A DNA stretch of 64,000 nt from Selenia dentaria (GCA_917880725.1 OU862900.1:10158385-10222384), one strand, 5' to 3'. Numbered from the stretch's first letter, positions 10,373-22,362 are shown. The notes: generated by a model from the sequence alone, not told the origin. Numbers and translations are program-made.

Positions 10373-10460
10373 TTACATAAGGAACGTCATTGAATGCTAC
10401 TCTGGATCTGGTGCTTCAGGAGTTGCGGCACAGGATTAGTGGTATCAATGTTCGTCTCGA
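10260..10460. repeat. Perfect 58-bp inverted repeat at an element junction
   Basis: Bases 10260-10317 are the exact reverse complement of 10403-10460, with 85 bases between. Both arms encode the same ORF1 stretch (LQELRHRISGINVRLEQ), one on each strand. The right arm runs straight into Jockey gag sequence. Either a second ORF1 fragment was copied in opposite orientation or a template switch joined the two elements. Confidence 0.95.
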
Positions 10461-11590
10461 ACAACATCTCCAAAGACGGGTTCACTACCGTCGGAAAGAG
10501 AAAGCGCGTCCCGAAAGCCGCCTCAGAGGCTCCCTCCCCGCCACCCAAAGCGGCCTGCACCGCCCAGGGAGCGAAGCCATCAGGCTCTCTCGCTTCCACC
10601 TCCCGCGACCCTCTTGCTCACTCCGATGCTCCCGCAAGCATCTCCGCGTCTCAACGTGACGCCTCCTCTCAAGGAGCGTCAGTTAGGCGCGAGAAACCGC
10701 CGCCGCCTCTGTTCCTTCAGGACAAAGCGAAGTGGGACATGGTCTCACGCCTCTTGATGGATCGTAAGATCCAATATACAAGCGCCCGCTCAACACAACT
10801 GGGTATCAAAGTCCAGGTGCGTACCCCAAGCCACCATAGGGCGCTCACTAGGATTATCAAAAACGAGAGCATAAGTTTTCACACCTATGCTCTCGAAGAA
10901 GAGAAAGTTCTACGCGGCGTACCCAAAGAGGTGCAGACCGATATTGTCCTCGCCGACTTGAAGGCGCAAGGATACCCCGTCCGCGAATGCCACCGCATAT
11001 ACAGCGGTAAGGATCGGAAACCCTACGACCTACTCTTGATCATTCTAAATCGCACGCCTGAGGGCAAAGCGATATTTAACATCAAAACGGTCGTGAACCT
11101 CTCAGGGATCACCGTTCAACCCCCATACCGTAACAGTTCACCTGGCCAGTGTCATAAATGCCAACTGTACGGTAATGCCGCCCGTTTCTGTTTCGCCCGC
11201 CCTAGGTGCGTCAAGTGCCTAGGGGCTCACGGGACAGCCCAGTGTTCTCGCACTAGGGACTCTGCGGACCCGCCAAGTTGTGTCCTCTGCGGCACACAGG
11301 GACATACCGCCAACTACCGCGGTTGCCCTAAGGCACCCCGCGTATCCAGAGGGCCGGCTAGGAGGCCTAATCCCCCTCCTCGCCCGGTCACTACCCGCTC
11401 TCAAGGGAACGGCCCTAAGCCTAACCCTACACCCGCACCGCAGGCAACACCCGTAGTACCCGCGCCCGCGCCCGCGCGCAACTTGGTCCAAGCCCTTGAG
11501 CATGGTACAAGCAAGCGCCCCCCTCACCCCCACCCGTCCGCAGTCCTCTGCCAGCGCGCCGGCTCCAAAGCCCACACCTCCGCTTCCTAG
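10461..11590 (+). pseudogene. Jockey gag-like ORF1 with zinc knuckles
   Basis: The RNA-binding ORF1 protein of a Jockey element. An SKDGFTTVGKRKR start is followed by a proline/serine-rich linker, then a domain of the PRE_C2HC type (IQYTSARSTQLGIKVQVRTP... VRECHRIYSGKDRKPYDLLLI), then cysteine knuckles (CHKCQLYGNAARFC, CVKCLGAHGTAQC, CVLCGTQGHTANYRGC) around residues 255-315 of the 398-residue frame that starts at 10394. The upstream 67 bases of that frame are the inverted-repeat arm, not gag. A frameshift near 11540 moves the natural C-terminus (PRPPMAGLMDAPGQS) into another frame, ending near 11660. Confidence 0.8.
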
Positions 11591-11660
11591 GCCTCCCATG
11601 GCTGGGCTCATGGACGCCCCAGGTCAATCTGACCTGGCGGCCGACATAGACATTCAACAG

Positions 11661-13970
11661 TAAACATGTCATATGGAACTGTACTAGTAACAATAGTAAT
11701 GGTAAAATCCTTGAAGGCTTGGTCAGCCGTTTAAACTTTGATGGTCTCACCCCTCTGGAGCCCACAAGATATCCCTATGTTGACAACCAACGACCAGACA
11801 TACTTGACATAGCACTTCTTAAGAACGTTACCCTCCGGTTGCGCTCTATAGAAGTGTTACACGAACTGACTTCAGACCACCGCCCTGTATTATTGAAATT
11901 AGGCCCCGACCCGACGGACATCACCCCTATCACTAGAACGGTAGTTAACTGGAAGCAACTGGGGGAATCCCTCCAAGATATCAGTTCACCCGTCCCCGAT
12001 GACATACAGACAGTAGAAGACGTCTCAATTGCGATCGAGGCTCTCAGTGACCACCTCCGCACCGCAGTAGATGAATCCTCAAAGCAGGTCCAAGTGGCGG
12101 ATGGTCGCCGCTTCGTACTGCCCGAGGGTGCGAGGAGGTTACTGACAGCTAAGAACGCCGCCACTAGGGCGTATGACTCGATACCAACCCCAGAGAACAA
12201 AGCCACCATGCGCTATTTACAGCGTGCTGTAAAGAAACGCATGAATGAGCTGCGTGATCAAAGGTGGGATGACAAACTGTCAGAGATTGAGCCAACTCAC
12301 CAGGCATACTGGTAATTGGCTCGAGCTCTGAAATCTGACGGACAATCGACAATGCCTCTACTCATTAGGCCACCTCCCCTCTCCATAGCGTTCCTTGACG
12401 AAGACAAAGCCGAGTGTTTAACTGATAGCCTCGAGGCTCAGTGTAATCTCAATGTAGATCACGTCGACCAGAATCACCTCGATTCGGTGGAATCTGAAGT
12501 CGAACGTAAAAGCTCTATGTCCATCTCTGACTTCCCACTCCTCCTACCGGTAAAATCATCCGAGGTAGTGTCTCTGATCAAGAGCCTCAAGACCCGTTAA
12601 TCCCCTGGTGCTGATGGTATCAGCAACAAGGTGATCAAACACTTATCAGTCCCACTAGTCCATCTCTTGGTTAGCATCTTCAATGCGGCTATGAGCAACT
12701 GCTCCTTCCCAGACACTTGGAAGCATGCTATTGTCATTGGTATTCACAAACCAGGCAAACCGGCAGCTGAGCCCTCCAGCTACCGTCCCATAAGTCTCCT
12801 CAGCTCTCTGGGGAAGATTTACGAGCGGCTCATTGTGAACCGATTCTGGTCCCACGTTAGGTCCAATAACCTCCTTCCCGATGAGCAATTTGGTTTTAGA
12901 GCCAAACACTCTTGCGTCCAACAAGTGCACCGCGTAACGGAGCACATCCTAGGCGGTTTCAATGTGTGTTTGGTTGTTGTTGGCTTTGGTTTTTGGTTTT
13001 AAACCAAAGCCCCAAGGGACCATAGCTGTCTTCCTCGACGTAGCGAAAGCGTTCGACAAAGTCTGGCACAACGGCTTGATATTCAAGCTGTACCAACTGG
13101 GTGTGCCAGACCGTCTTGTACTCATCTTACAAGACTTCCTCAGGGATCGAACGTTTACCTATCGTACCGAGGGAACGCTCTCCTCCCCGCATCTCATTCA
13201 CGCAGGTGTCCCTCAGGGCTCTGTACTCTCACCCATTCTCTTCTCGCTGTACACCAGCGACATCCCACGATCTGAACCTAATGTTCAGATCGCTCAGTTT
13301 GCGGTTGATACTGCAATCTACTCTACTGGCTGGTTCAAGGTCAGGCAGAGATGCGCCATCCAACGAGCCATCACCGTAATCGGTGCATGGTTTCGTAAAT
13401 GGCGGATTGCAGTAAATCCTAGCAAAAGTGCAGCAGTGTACTTCACTGAGACCCGGCGGACTCTCATGCCGTCACCCATAGTCCTATTCGGCGAACCCAT
13501 CCCTTGGGCTAAATCTGCCAAATACCTGGGCGTCACCCTTGATCGCCAACTCACTTTCGCGAAACACATCCAGATTGTTCGCAATAGGGCGGCCTTCATT
13601 ATGGGACGTCTTAATCCCCTCATAGGCAAAAACAGTAAAATGTCTCTTAGAAACAAGACGACTCTTTATACATTTTACATCCGCCCAGTCATGACTTACG
13701 CATCTGTAGCGTTCGCCCATGCTCAGAGACACGACCTCCACAAACTTCAAGTGATTCAGAATCGCTTTATGCGCAGGGCAGTGGGCGCTCCGTGGTACTT
13801 ACGGAACGCCAAACTGTACTGCGATTTCACCCTCCCCTCTATTACGCAGTATATTAAAGACTGCTCCCGCCGCCACTTCGACAAACGTCCCCACCACTTG
13901 ACCCCATCCTCACTTCCTTCCCCCTCGTCGTTGTCCAAGGCATATTTTGGGTGACCCGGACGACCCCATC
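11661..13970 (+). pseudogene. Jockey ORF2: endonuclease remnant and RT, broken
   Basis: Only the last third of the endonuclease remains (WNCTSNNSNGK near 11672, then DILDIALLKN and the catalytic SDHRPVLL); the catalytic N-terminal part is deleted right after gag. The RT follows with SPGADGISNKVIK, SSYRPISLLSSLGKIYERL, VFLDVAKAFDKVWHNGL and AGVPQGSVLSPILFSLY. The active-site box reads FAVDTA instead of FADDTA, a loss of a metal-binding Asp. In-frame stops occur at 12313-12315 and 12598-12600, a hairpin insertion shifts the frame at about 12960-13010, and another shift at about 13950 separates the C-terminal GDPDDPI stretch. It is dead by several independent lesions. Confidence 0.85.
12983..13012. 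repeat. Short hairpin inside a frame-breaking insertion
   Basis: GGCTTTGGTTT and AAACCAAAGCC are exact complements a few bases apart, within about 45 extra bases between GGFN and PQGTIAVFLDV of the RT. The insertion is GT-rich and looks like slippage rather than a mobile element. Confidence 0.7.
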
Positions 13971-14039
13971 GCAGCCGTTACTTCGGCAGCTTTAGCGTCG
14001 TCCCAAGGGAACCCCGGTAATGGTTGTAGACCCGACCAG

Positions 14040-14530
14040 GGCTGTGATCCCGATCGCATTGTAGGCTCCAGCCTAGATCTTCTTCGCAGCCCCAGTCGCA
14101 GTCGAGGTAATCCACACACACACGATTGTAGTCCTAGCCACGGTGCGGGCAGGAGTATACACCGCGGCCCCGGTCGCGATGTATCCTCCGGCCCAGGTAA
14201 TGGCTGTGGACGAGGTAATTCTGGTTCATTATGTAGCCCCAGCCACGGTGCGGGCAGGAGTCTACATCGAGGCCGGGGCCGCGGTAAACGGGTAACGGCT
14301 GTGGGCGAGGTACACAACATTCAATATGTAGCCCCACCCAAAGTACAGTCATGAGTGCACAACGCGACGATCCTGGTCGCGGTGTGGACTCATGTCGCGG
14401 AAATGGGGGGAGGCGAGGTAATTCAGTTTGTAGCCCCAGTCAAGGTAGTGATTCCGATCACGGTGTAGGCTCCGGCCGAGGTAATGACTGTGGGCGAGGT
14501 ACACAAGGTTATGATTCTCAGATAAACACA
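14040..14530 (+). repeat. Degenerate tandem repeats in the Jockey 3' region, period about 94-103 bp
   Basis: The phrase TGTAGCCCCAGCCACGGTGC or a variant recurs near 14127, 14231, 14325 and 14428, each followed by a purine-rich block and GAGGTAA or GAGGTACACAA. Open frames on both strands here are glycine/arginine or proline/leucine-rich products of the repeat and are not counted as genes. Confidence 0.75.
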
Positions 14531-14837
14531 TTCAGACACCGAGCTCGCCGGCGAGCTCGAGGCAAAAATTATGTCTTGGTTAGATTCTCTCCAAATAGTC
14601 ATAGAGTAAAAATTAATAGGGCCCACTTATGTACCGGGGTGATTCTCTCCGACTCCCCTCTCTCCTGGCGACGGCCCAAGCCGAGGTCCATACCTTAGCG
14701 ATGCCCTTGAGCAAGTCGCCTACTACTCTGCTTGCGGCGAAGCGTCTTCAACGCTCGGCGGTGCGCCCTCTGCCAACCGTCCGGTGACGCTGTAAATGCC
14801 GGTAGAGGCAAACAGCATTAGTCCGTTCTAAAAAAAA

Positions 14838-15721
14838 ATCTGTCAATCTCAATGATCTGATGTCTGTTCTCTTTAGCCGAGGTGGACACTAAGAATCGTT
14901 GAGCGTCGAATTTATGTTGGAACGACTATAAATATATAACTTTATTTAAAGGGATATGTTGTTATACTTTAAATAAAAAATTAGAATAATTTATACTTGT
15001 GGGTAACATTGTTGAACAGAGAGAAATAGTATTAAATGCGAAGTATAGTGATTAGTAAATTATTGAATAAAATGTAAAATAATAAGTGAATGCTCTGTCT
15101 TATATACAATACCTTATTAAGGAATACATTCCTTATCAAGTATGCTTATTACAGCGATAATGTTAAATGAAATGTTACAATACGTAGCTGACAGTTCCTC
15201 TTTCGACTGGTCTGGTTAGTATTATAGTGCCACCAACTTATATGTTCAGGTGGGCAAAATTGGAACTAAAATATACATATATGTATACAACAAACTTTCG
15301 CGTTTATAATGTTAGTAGGATTATAATTGCAGAATTTGCAAATTAAAGAGTGGCTTGAAAGACTGCCCTTTGTTTTGATTCTCCTTTTTCTTGGTGAATT
15401 TCTTAGGCTGCAATACCAAATTCTCCACTAGCGACGCTGTCACCTGAACAGATAAGATGGTGGGACTGTAAGATGATTAAGGTGAAGAAGTTACCTATTT
15501 TATTGTCAAAGTTGTGTCAAGGAGCACGGGTGCTTTGGTGATTATTAAATTGTGAAAAATATCTTTATGCTGTATTTAGTGTATAATATTAGTGTGTTTG
15601 TGTGTAGATAGAATATTTGATTAGCGTAGCACGTGTATTTTTCATCGTTGGTAAGTTTTTTAACAAAATTTGTAGAATATAGTCTTTATTTGTTTTATTC
15701 AATTGTTTTTCATCGAATTGC
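14838..15721. other. Noncoding sequence between two non-LTR elements
   Basis: No coding frame is recognised. The part after about 15500 is probably the 5' untranslated region of the I-like element that follows; its start is not clear. A small palindrome AAGGAATACATTCCTT is at about 15118-15133. Confidence 0.45.
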
Positions 15722-17083
15722 ATGGAAACATACGATGGGGGCGGCAGGCTCCCAGAATTAAACCTGTCTACTGAATTTAACGCAGATAGGCGTGATTTTG
15801 TCCCCTCACCAGCTGAGTTTGTCTCCATCGCTTCTGATTCTTCAGATGTTGTAGAACCAAATCAGCATGGTTATGGCTCCTTTTCTACCGTTAAACGGAA
15901 AAAATCATGCAAAAATCATAAATATAATAAAGAAAAGAAACATACCCAGGATTCAGTTATTCCATTAGGCCAAACAATATGTCCATCATCAAAGTCCATG
16001 ACAGATTCACAGATAACTGGTTGTCAAATGACTGCTTGCTTCTCCTTCAGCAACCATTTCGCAAACCCTTCAATCCCAGTTTATACCCCCTCTAGTAGGC
16101 AGGTATATAAGTCTTCCGATAAGGGACCTTTTACAGTGCATGTCCAAAAAGTTGAGCCTTCACCCACTTCAGGTACTTTCTTGCACCCAATTAACTTTGG
16201 GCACTTTCTCAGTAAGAATAAGATACAAAATATTGTTGAAGGAAGTGTCAGTAGAATAGGACGTAATAGAGTATCACTGTCATTCAGTGATGCAAACTCT
16301 GCCAACATTTTCATTGCAAATGAAATTTTAATAAAGAATGATTTTAAGGCATTTATCCCATCATTTAGCACAGTCCGATTAGGTCTTGTCAGGGGGATCC
16401 CCACTGAATGGTCTGAAGAAGAGGTACTGGAAAACATTCGTGTCCCTCTTGATGGCTGCCCCATAGTAAAAATTCGGCGCTTAAACTATAAAGTAATTAT
16501 TGATGGTGCCCCTGTATTTAAGCAGTCACAATCTTGCGTGTTATCTTTTGATGGTCAGGTTCTGTCTCCAAGGGTATTCATGTGCTTTAATTCTCTACCA
16601 GTTGAATGCTACTATTATCCTACTGTACAATATTTTCAATGTTGTAAGTTTGGGCACACAAAACATTGCTGTAGGTCAAAGCCACGTTGCTTCAAGTGTG
16701 GAGAGGGTCATACTGGTGACCCATGCAATGTGGAAGAGGGCACTTCATCTTGTGTATATTGTTCCGGCTCGCATTACTCTACAAATAAGAGCTCTCCAGA
16801 GTTTAGCAGACAAAAAGAAATTAAGATTACTATGGCAGACAAAAGTGTATCTTATATTGAAGCTTCCAAATTACATTCTCCTATTAGGGGTAAATCATAT
16901 AGTGATGCAACGTCGTATGCTAATAGTGTTTCTTCTACCTCTCATTCTTATGCCGCAAAAGCTAATAGTTCAAATAAAATGACAATATTCATAAAACCCA
17001 GACCTCCTCCTCCACAACGGCATGGTTATGATCGATCTGCCCATCAGGCCATTGTTGCGAATCCACCTATCTATCAACAATAA
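15722..17083 (+). CDS. I-like element gag (ORF1), 453 aa, apparently intact
   Basis: Nucleic-acid-binding gag-like protein of a non-LTR element. A basic, low-complexity N-terminus (KRKKSCKNHKYNKEKKH around residues 57-75) precedes a conserved domain at about 130-275 (FTVHVQKVEPSP, GSVSRIGRNRVSLSFSD, RLGLVRGIPTEWSEEEVLENI). Cysteine knuckles follow at about 305-360 (CKFGHTKHCC, CFKCGEGHTGDPC, CVYCSGSHY) and a conserved FSRQKEIKITMADKSVSYIEA tail. The minus-strand relative at 38489-39836 has the same domain order, which supports this start and length. The frame is open throughout, though ORF2 of the same copy is broken, so the element is not autonomous. Confidence 0.75.
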   Translation: METYDGGGRLPELNLSTEFNADRRDFVPSPAEFVSIASDSSDVVEPNQHGYGSFSTVKRKKSCKNHKYNKEKKHTQDSVIPLGQTICPSSKSMTDSQITGCQMTACFSFSNHFANPSIPVYTPSSRQVYKSSDKGPFTVHVQKVEPSPTSGTFLHPINFGHFLSKNKIQNIVEGSVSRIGRNRVSLSFSDANSANIFIANEILIKNDFKAFIPSFSTVRLGLVRGIPTEWSEEEVLENIRVPLDGCPIVKIRRLNYKVIIDGAPVFKQSQSCVLSFDGQVLSPRVFMCFNSLPVECYYYPTVQYFQCCKFGHTKHCCRSKPRCFKCGEGHTGDPCNVEEGTSSCVYCSGSHYSTNKSSPEFSRQKEIKITMADKSVSYIEASKLHSPIRGKSYSDATSYANSVSSTSHSYAAKANSSNKMTIFIKPRPPPPQRHGYDRSAHQAIVANPPIYQQ

Positions 17084-17344
17084 TGGTGTTGCTTTTAATT
17101 GTCATAGTTCTGATCCCCTTTCTTCCTCTGGTAGCATTATGGAGCTCGTACAGGCTCTCATGAAGCTACTTAATTGTCCGTCTGCTACTACTGACTGCTA
17201 CTTTTGTACCGTCCAACGTTGCCTTAGATTCTTCCATTCTATCATCACAACCTTCCCATTATGGCTCCCTCACTAGGGCTACAATGGAAGTGCCAAAGTT
17301 TAAACAGTAAAAAAACAGATTTGTTATAATATATTATCAATAAA

Positions 17345-18118
17345 TATGACCCTATTGTTATTGCTATCTCTGAGACATGGCTTAAGCCTGGTTCCTTTTT
17401 TAAGGTTCCTCGCTACCTCTGTTTCAGGGATGACAAAGCTGACGGGTATGGTGGTTCTGCCATACTTGTCAGAAACTCTGTAAATTCTCATCTTGTACAT
17501 TTACCATCATCTTCTGCGTCTGAGAAGTTCTCTTTTGTTGCTGTTAGTTTTAAAAACATAACATATATATCATTGAATATACCCAGACCATCTTTTGACA
17601 TACTAACAACATTCTTTGATATCTTAACAAACATAAAAGGTCCCTTTATTATAATGGGAGACTTTAATATTCATCATCCAGTCTGGAGTTGTCAAGCCTC
17701 AGATTCTCTTGCTTATTATATTTTCAATATAATGGATAAGCTGGGATTATGTTTATTAAACACTGGGAGCCCTACTCGTCGTACAAAAACAAATGAGCAG
17801 GTTAGTGCTGTGGACTTGACTATGGTATCAGCTAGTTTAACTCCTTCAATGTCATGGAAAACCTTATCATCTTGTTTTGACAGTGATCACTTTCCTGTTT
17901 TAATTGCACTTCCATTTTCTAAAATTGAACAAACTCCATTAAGGCCTTTGTTACAGTATAAACTAAGCAATAAAACTGGTTCAAATGTGAGTGAATGGTC
18001 CAATTTTAAATATTTTTTAGAAGAAATTGTTTGTGGTCTTCCCCTGATACTTCCCCATTCTTTGAATCAATGTGTTCATTCATTTATAAATATTATTCAT
18101 TCGGCTGCTAAGCATTAA
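17345..18118 (+). pseudogene. I-like ORF2: endonuclease domain
   Basis: The open frame runs from IVIAISETWLKPGSFF (catalytic Glu) through DDKADGYGGSAILVRN and FIIMGDFNIHHPVW to VDLTMVSASLTP and SDHFPVLIAL (catalytic SDH), a complete apurinic-type endonuclease order. It ends at a stop after HSAAKH at 18118, before the RT, so ORF2 is interrupted here. The spacer 17084-17344 after gag contains the expected ORF2 beginning (QWKCQSL-like) but is broken by a stop. Confidence 0.8.
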
Positions 18119-18176
18119 TTTCCCTTAAAAGTTCAAAATATCTCCTCCGTGGTGAGATCAAGAGTGTACGGCTGCT

Positions 18177-20709
18177 GTGACAAATAGAAAGACCGCTGAA
18201 GAAGTGTATTCTAAGAACATGACAAATGAAAACTATAAGTCATTAACTGATGTTCTATCTCAGTCAAAGGAAATCCTTCATTCGAAAAAGTCAGAGGGAT
18301 GGAAAAACTTTTGCTCCCCTATTTCTCCTAGTGTCAATTCCACGTATGTATGGAAATCAATTCGAAAGTTTCGTGGTTCATATAGAGAACCTTCTCCTCC
18401 ATACCCTCGTTGTGAAAGTTGGTTTGAGCAATTCATGGACAGGCTGGCTCCACCCTTTGTTCCTAGTTCTTTTGATACTTTCACCTCAAGTTCTGATTAT
18501 GATGCAAGTTTTACTCCTTTCTCCATGCAAGAGTTGCGCCTTGTTCTCACTTCTCTTAAAGATACTTCCCCTGGTCCAGATGGAATTCCTTATTCCTTTT
18601 TGGTTAATGCTGATAAGAAAATGTTAGGTTATTATCTGTAAATGATAAACTTGATGATAGATTTGGGGTTTGTTCCAGATGTGATGAAAACCCAAATCAT
18701 TATTCCAATTTTAAAACCCGGCAAAGATCCTGAAAGATCTAATAGTTATCGTCCAATAGCTATGTCTTCTATTCTGACAAAGATCACAGAACAACTTATT
18801 AAAAATCGTCTGGAGTGGCTAATCGAAAGCAGAAATCTTTTGCCTGAATGTCAATATGGCTTTAGAAAAGGTAGGGACTTTAGATAGTTTGTCTATTTTG
18901 TTATTGATATTAGACTCTCATTCTCTAGAAATGAATCCGTTGTTACTGCTTTTCTTGATATATGCTCCGCACATGACAATGTTATACTTTCTATTCTTAA
19001 AACTAAAATGGAAAGTTTGTTTTTACCTGGTAAAATAACTAATTTTATACTTAATATTTTTCTAGACCGTACAGCTCAACTAAGAATAAACGGGGAAATT
19101 AAATGTTGCAGATCTGTCTTCAAAGGCTTGCCTCAGGGCTCTGTTCTAAGTCCTTTGCTTTTTAATATTTACACATATGATTTAAACAAATTTGTGTCAC
19201 CTTATTGCAGATTATTGTATGTATTATATATTATTATTGTATATTATTAATATGCTGATGATCTTGTTGTGTATATTTCAGATCGTGATATTTTAAATTC
19301 TGCTCATAAATTGTCTCAAGCTCTTGAGTCATTAAATATTTGGTTATGTTACAATGGTCTAGAAATAGCTCCTCTAAAAAGTTTTGTAGTTATTTTTACT
19401 AGAAAACGGTTAAAGCCCAGACTTAACATAATGTTTAACAACACTAGGATTCCTGTCGAAAATGAAAAAGTTTTTAGGGCTTATTTTAGATAGCAAATTG
19501 AACTTTTCATCGCATTTAAACTATATCTCGGTTAAGTGCGAAAAAAATCTGAATATTTTAAGGTGTTTGGCTGGTGTTTGGTGGGGTGCTCATCCTTATT
19601 ATTTAAAGCTTCTTTATAATTCTATTATTCGCAGTGTTATTGACTATGCTTCATTTTTATATGAGCCAGCTTGTAAAAGAGCGCTAGATTCATTGGACTT
19701 GATCCAAGCAAGAGCGTTACGTATTGTTATTGGAGCAATGAGATCTACTCCTAAAAACGCTTTGCCAGTGGAATGTGATGAACCTCCTTTAGATTTCAGA
19801 CGTCAATATCTTTCGGACGTGTTTTTGTTTCGTTTGTTTCAATATTCTTCTCATCCTCGTTTTCCAAAACTGCAATTATTATTTAGTTATATTTCCCAGC
19901 CTGTGTAAAATTACAATATTGTTCAAAAGATTAAGTGTCCTCCTGAAACTTCTGTCTTTGTTGGTGAATGTAGGGGTATAATGGAAGCTATCAGTTATAT
20001 ATTGCTGTTCAAATTAAAGAAAACTGTTATTTTTTCTGACTCTTTAAGTGCTCATCAAGCTTTTCAGAGTTATGCATTTAAAATAGGTTCCAAGAACTGG
20101 ATTATATTTAAATGCAAGGAAATGTTAATACAATGTAGTTCTTTTGGTTATTCTGTTCACTTAGCTTGGATTCCAAGCCATAATTATATACATGGCAATG
20201 AAAAGGCTGATGAGATTGCAAAGCAATATGCGGTGATAAAGTTCCTTTCAAAAATTATCCTCAAGACCTTTTACTTCTCCCTATACGTGACCTAAAGTCT
20301 AGGTGGTTCAAAAGATGGTCACTGACTAGTAGACGAACAGGAGCTTATTATGCTAAACTCCAACCTGACCTTACACCCTACAGCTACACCCTGGTTTTTT
20401 TAATTTAAATGTAATAGGAAAATTTGTTGTATAATAGCTAGATTGAGATTCGGCCATTGCTCTTCTGCTGTTCATCTTAAGAAATTGAGAATTAAAGATT
20501 CATCAATTTGTGAGTGTGGTATGGATGAAGCTGATATAAATCATATTTTCTTTTCTTGCCCCTTATTTGATCATAATTCATTATTTAGTTCATTGGTTCA
20601 TTTTAAATTTCCACTTTCTATTCATATAGATAACATTCTGTGTAACATCAACCTTAATTCAATTAATATATTATCATCTTTCATAACTGAAAATAACATC
20701 AAGCTGTAG
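18177..20709 (+). pseudogene. I-like ORF2: RT, RNase H and C-terminal region, broken
   Basis: RT pieces lie at 18177-18641 (LKDTSPGPDGIPYSF), 18642-18887 (NSYRPIAMSSILTKITEQL, CQYGFRKGR), 19008-19250 (GLPQGSVLSPLLFNIYTYDL), a YADD box coded at about 19252-19263, and 19462-19908. An RNase H-like piece at 19981-20295 has SDSLSAHQA and IPSHNYIHGNEKADEIA. The C-terminal piece 20443-20709 has ECGMDEADINHIFFSC, a zinc-binding-like motif. Stops and frameshifts separate nearly every piece, with an AT-rich slippage tract at 19205-19250 directly before YADD. The catalytic letters survive but the gene cannot be translated as one protein. Confidence 0.85.
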
Positions 20710-20945
20710 TTGTGTGTAAATTAAATTAAACTGGTATTATGTTAAACCATGTGTATATTATGTAATTTTTTAGTTTTTTTTAAATAGTAATTTAATAGTT
20801 TTGTAGATAGTATGTAGCATAAGATATGTTTCCTTTGTTTCAGATACTTACATCTAAATATCTCCGATTTTGTTAATTATATCTTTCTCTTTTGACATGA
20901 TGTGGCATGAATGTTCTAAATAATTGCCATAAATAAATAAAATAT

Positions 20946-21239
20946 AAAAAGTTAAGTACCTATTTATTTATTTTTTCCTTTCCCTGTTCAGGGAGTATGG
21001 CTTTGCGCGTCTAGCGCATCTGCCATTTACAAGTGTATTTCTAGCGGTAGAGTTTCTCTTCAACGTCTTTAGTAGGTCTTTATACGAGGCGTTTTTAACT
21101 TATATCTTTTAAATTTTATAAAAGAGGGGAAACGTTTAACGCGTAAATAATTTGAAAGAAACGTAAAGACCGGATAAAGGTAAAATTAATTCGGATCAGA
21201 AAGAGTATCCATATATAGGTACTTACATATTTTTTAAAA
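20946..21239. other. Gap between two tail-to-tail I-like elements
   Basis: About 290 bases separate the 3' ends of the two I-like copies. No gene or named repeat is seen. Confidence 0.45.
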
Positions 21240-21304
21240 GGTATCTAAGTACAATATTTACAATTATTATTTTATTTTAATTACTAATTATCTACTATAC
21301 ATTT

Positions 21305-22362
21305 TTACAATTTTATGTTGTTACTACGAATAAAATCAGATATAATAGTATAAATTGAGGTATCAGCCGTAAAAAGAAGCGTTTTTACAATAGTAGGAAA
21401 TGAGATGTGGATAGCTATTAAGCTATTGTATAAGGAAGCACGGTCATAATTAGGACAAGAGAAAACTATGTGGTCCAAATCTCCAATATTATGCCCACAT
21501 TCGCAGTCTGGGCTATTAATTATGTGAAACCTTGCAAGATTGGCAGGGCAAGTTGTATGGCCTAGACGCATTCTTATTAAAATCGTTGTGGCAATTTTGG
21601 TAAGTTTTATAAATGAGAACCATGGCTTTTGACGTAACAACGGCTGTAAGTTAAGTAATGCTTTCCTTTTATTTGGCCGCTACATGTCCAGATACTACTC
21701 CAGGATTCCTGAAGAAATAACCTGGGAAGAGTGGCAAGGTCATGGGAATCGTTTTTAAAAGGGAATTGGTCTCCACAAACCACTGCTTCATTGGCAAGCC
21801 TGTCGGCTGTGTCATTCCCTTTAATGCCGCAATGGCTGGTTATCCATACAAAAGTGATAGAAAAGCCTTTCAAACTACATGTATACAATTTGCTCCTTGC
21901 TTCGGCAATGAGCCTAAAATGAGTTTTAGATTTAAAAGGGAATTTCAACAAGCCTTGCAATGCACTCATAGAATCATTCTTTAGTTTGAACATAATAACA
22001 TAATCAATGGCTTTAACGATGCCAAGACATTCACCTGTAAATACAGACGTTTCAAATGGGCATTTTATTTTCTGAACGATATTATATTGAGCATGATATA
22101 CGCCCACACCAACAAATTCGTGTGAACTATGTTTGGACGCATCTGTATATATATGATGCCATTTTGGCCAGTTTTCATTGACAATAGATTTGAATTGTGT
22201 ATTAGCATTAGCATTATATTTGTCAATTCCCAAATTAAAACAAACTGTTGGGGTGAAAAGAAGTGCTTCATATTCACAGTTGTATAAATCTAGTACGGGA
22301 GACCTATGTGTCACTGTACTTAATGATTTATACCGAGTATAACTTTTTACTAAACAGGGCAA
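21305..22362 (-). pseudogene. I-like minus copy: RNase H and C-terminal zinc-like region
   Basis: The 22362-21607 piece has RNase H motifs (HIYTDASKHS, TGECLGIVKAIDY, WITSHCGIKGNDTADRLA) and the 21640-21305 piece has a C-terminal CECGHNIGDLDHIVFSC motif. A frameshift near 21630 separates them and another near 22430 separates them from the RT. The product would degrade RNA in RNA-DNA hybrids during target-primed synthesis. Confidence 0.8.

Larger units (their letters stand above)
10461..14837 (+). mobile_element. Jockey-type non-LTR retrotransposon, 5' truncated, deleted and broken
   Basis: Plus-strand order is gag (10461-11640), remains of endonuclease and RT (11660-13970), a repeat-rich 3' untranslated region (13990-14820) and an A run (14829-14837). 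The 5' end is lost at the inverted-repeat junction. High GC content compared with the rest of the window is typical for this clade. Confidence 0.8.
15600..20945 (+). mobile_element. I-like (RNase H-bearing) non-LTR retrotransposon, plus copy
   Basis: Order is gag (15722-17083), endonuclease (17345-18118), RT (18177-19908), RNase H (19981-20295), a C-terminal cysteine motif (20443-20709) and a 3' end with AATAAATAAAATATAAAAA near 20930-20945. The 5' limit is approximate. A diverged member of the same family lies on the minus strand from 40020 to 21240. Confidence 0.8.

Noticed and set aside
13910..14531. Proline/leucine- and glycine/arginine-rich frames on both strands
   Set aside because: Generated by the GC-rich tandem repeats in the Jockey 3' region.
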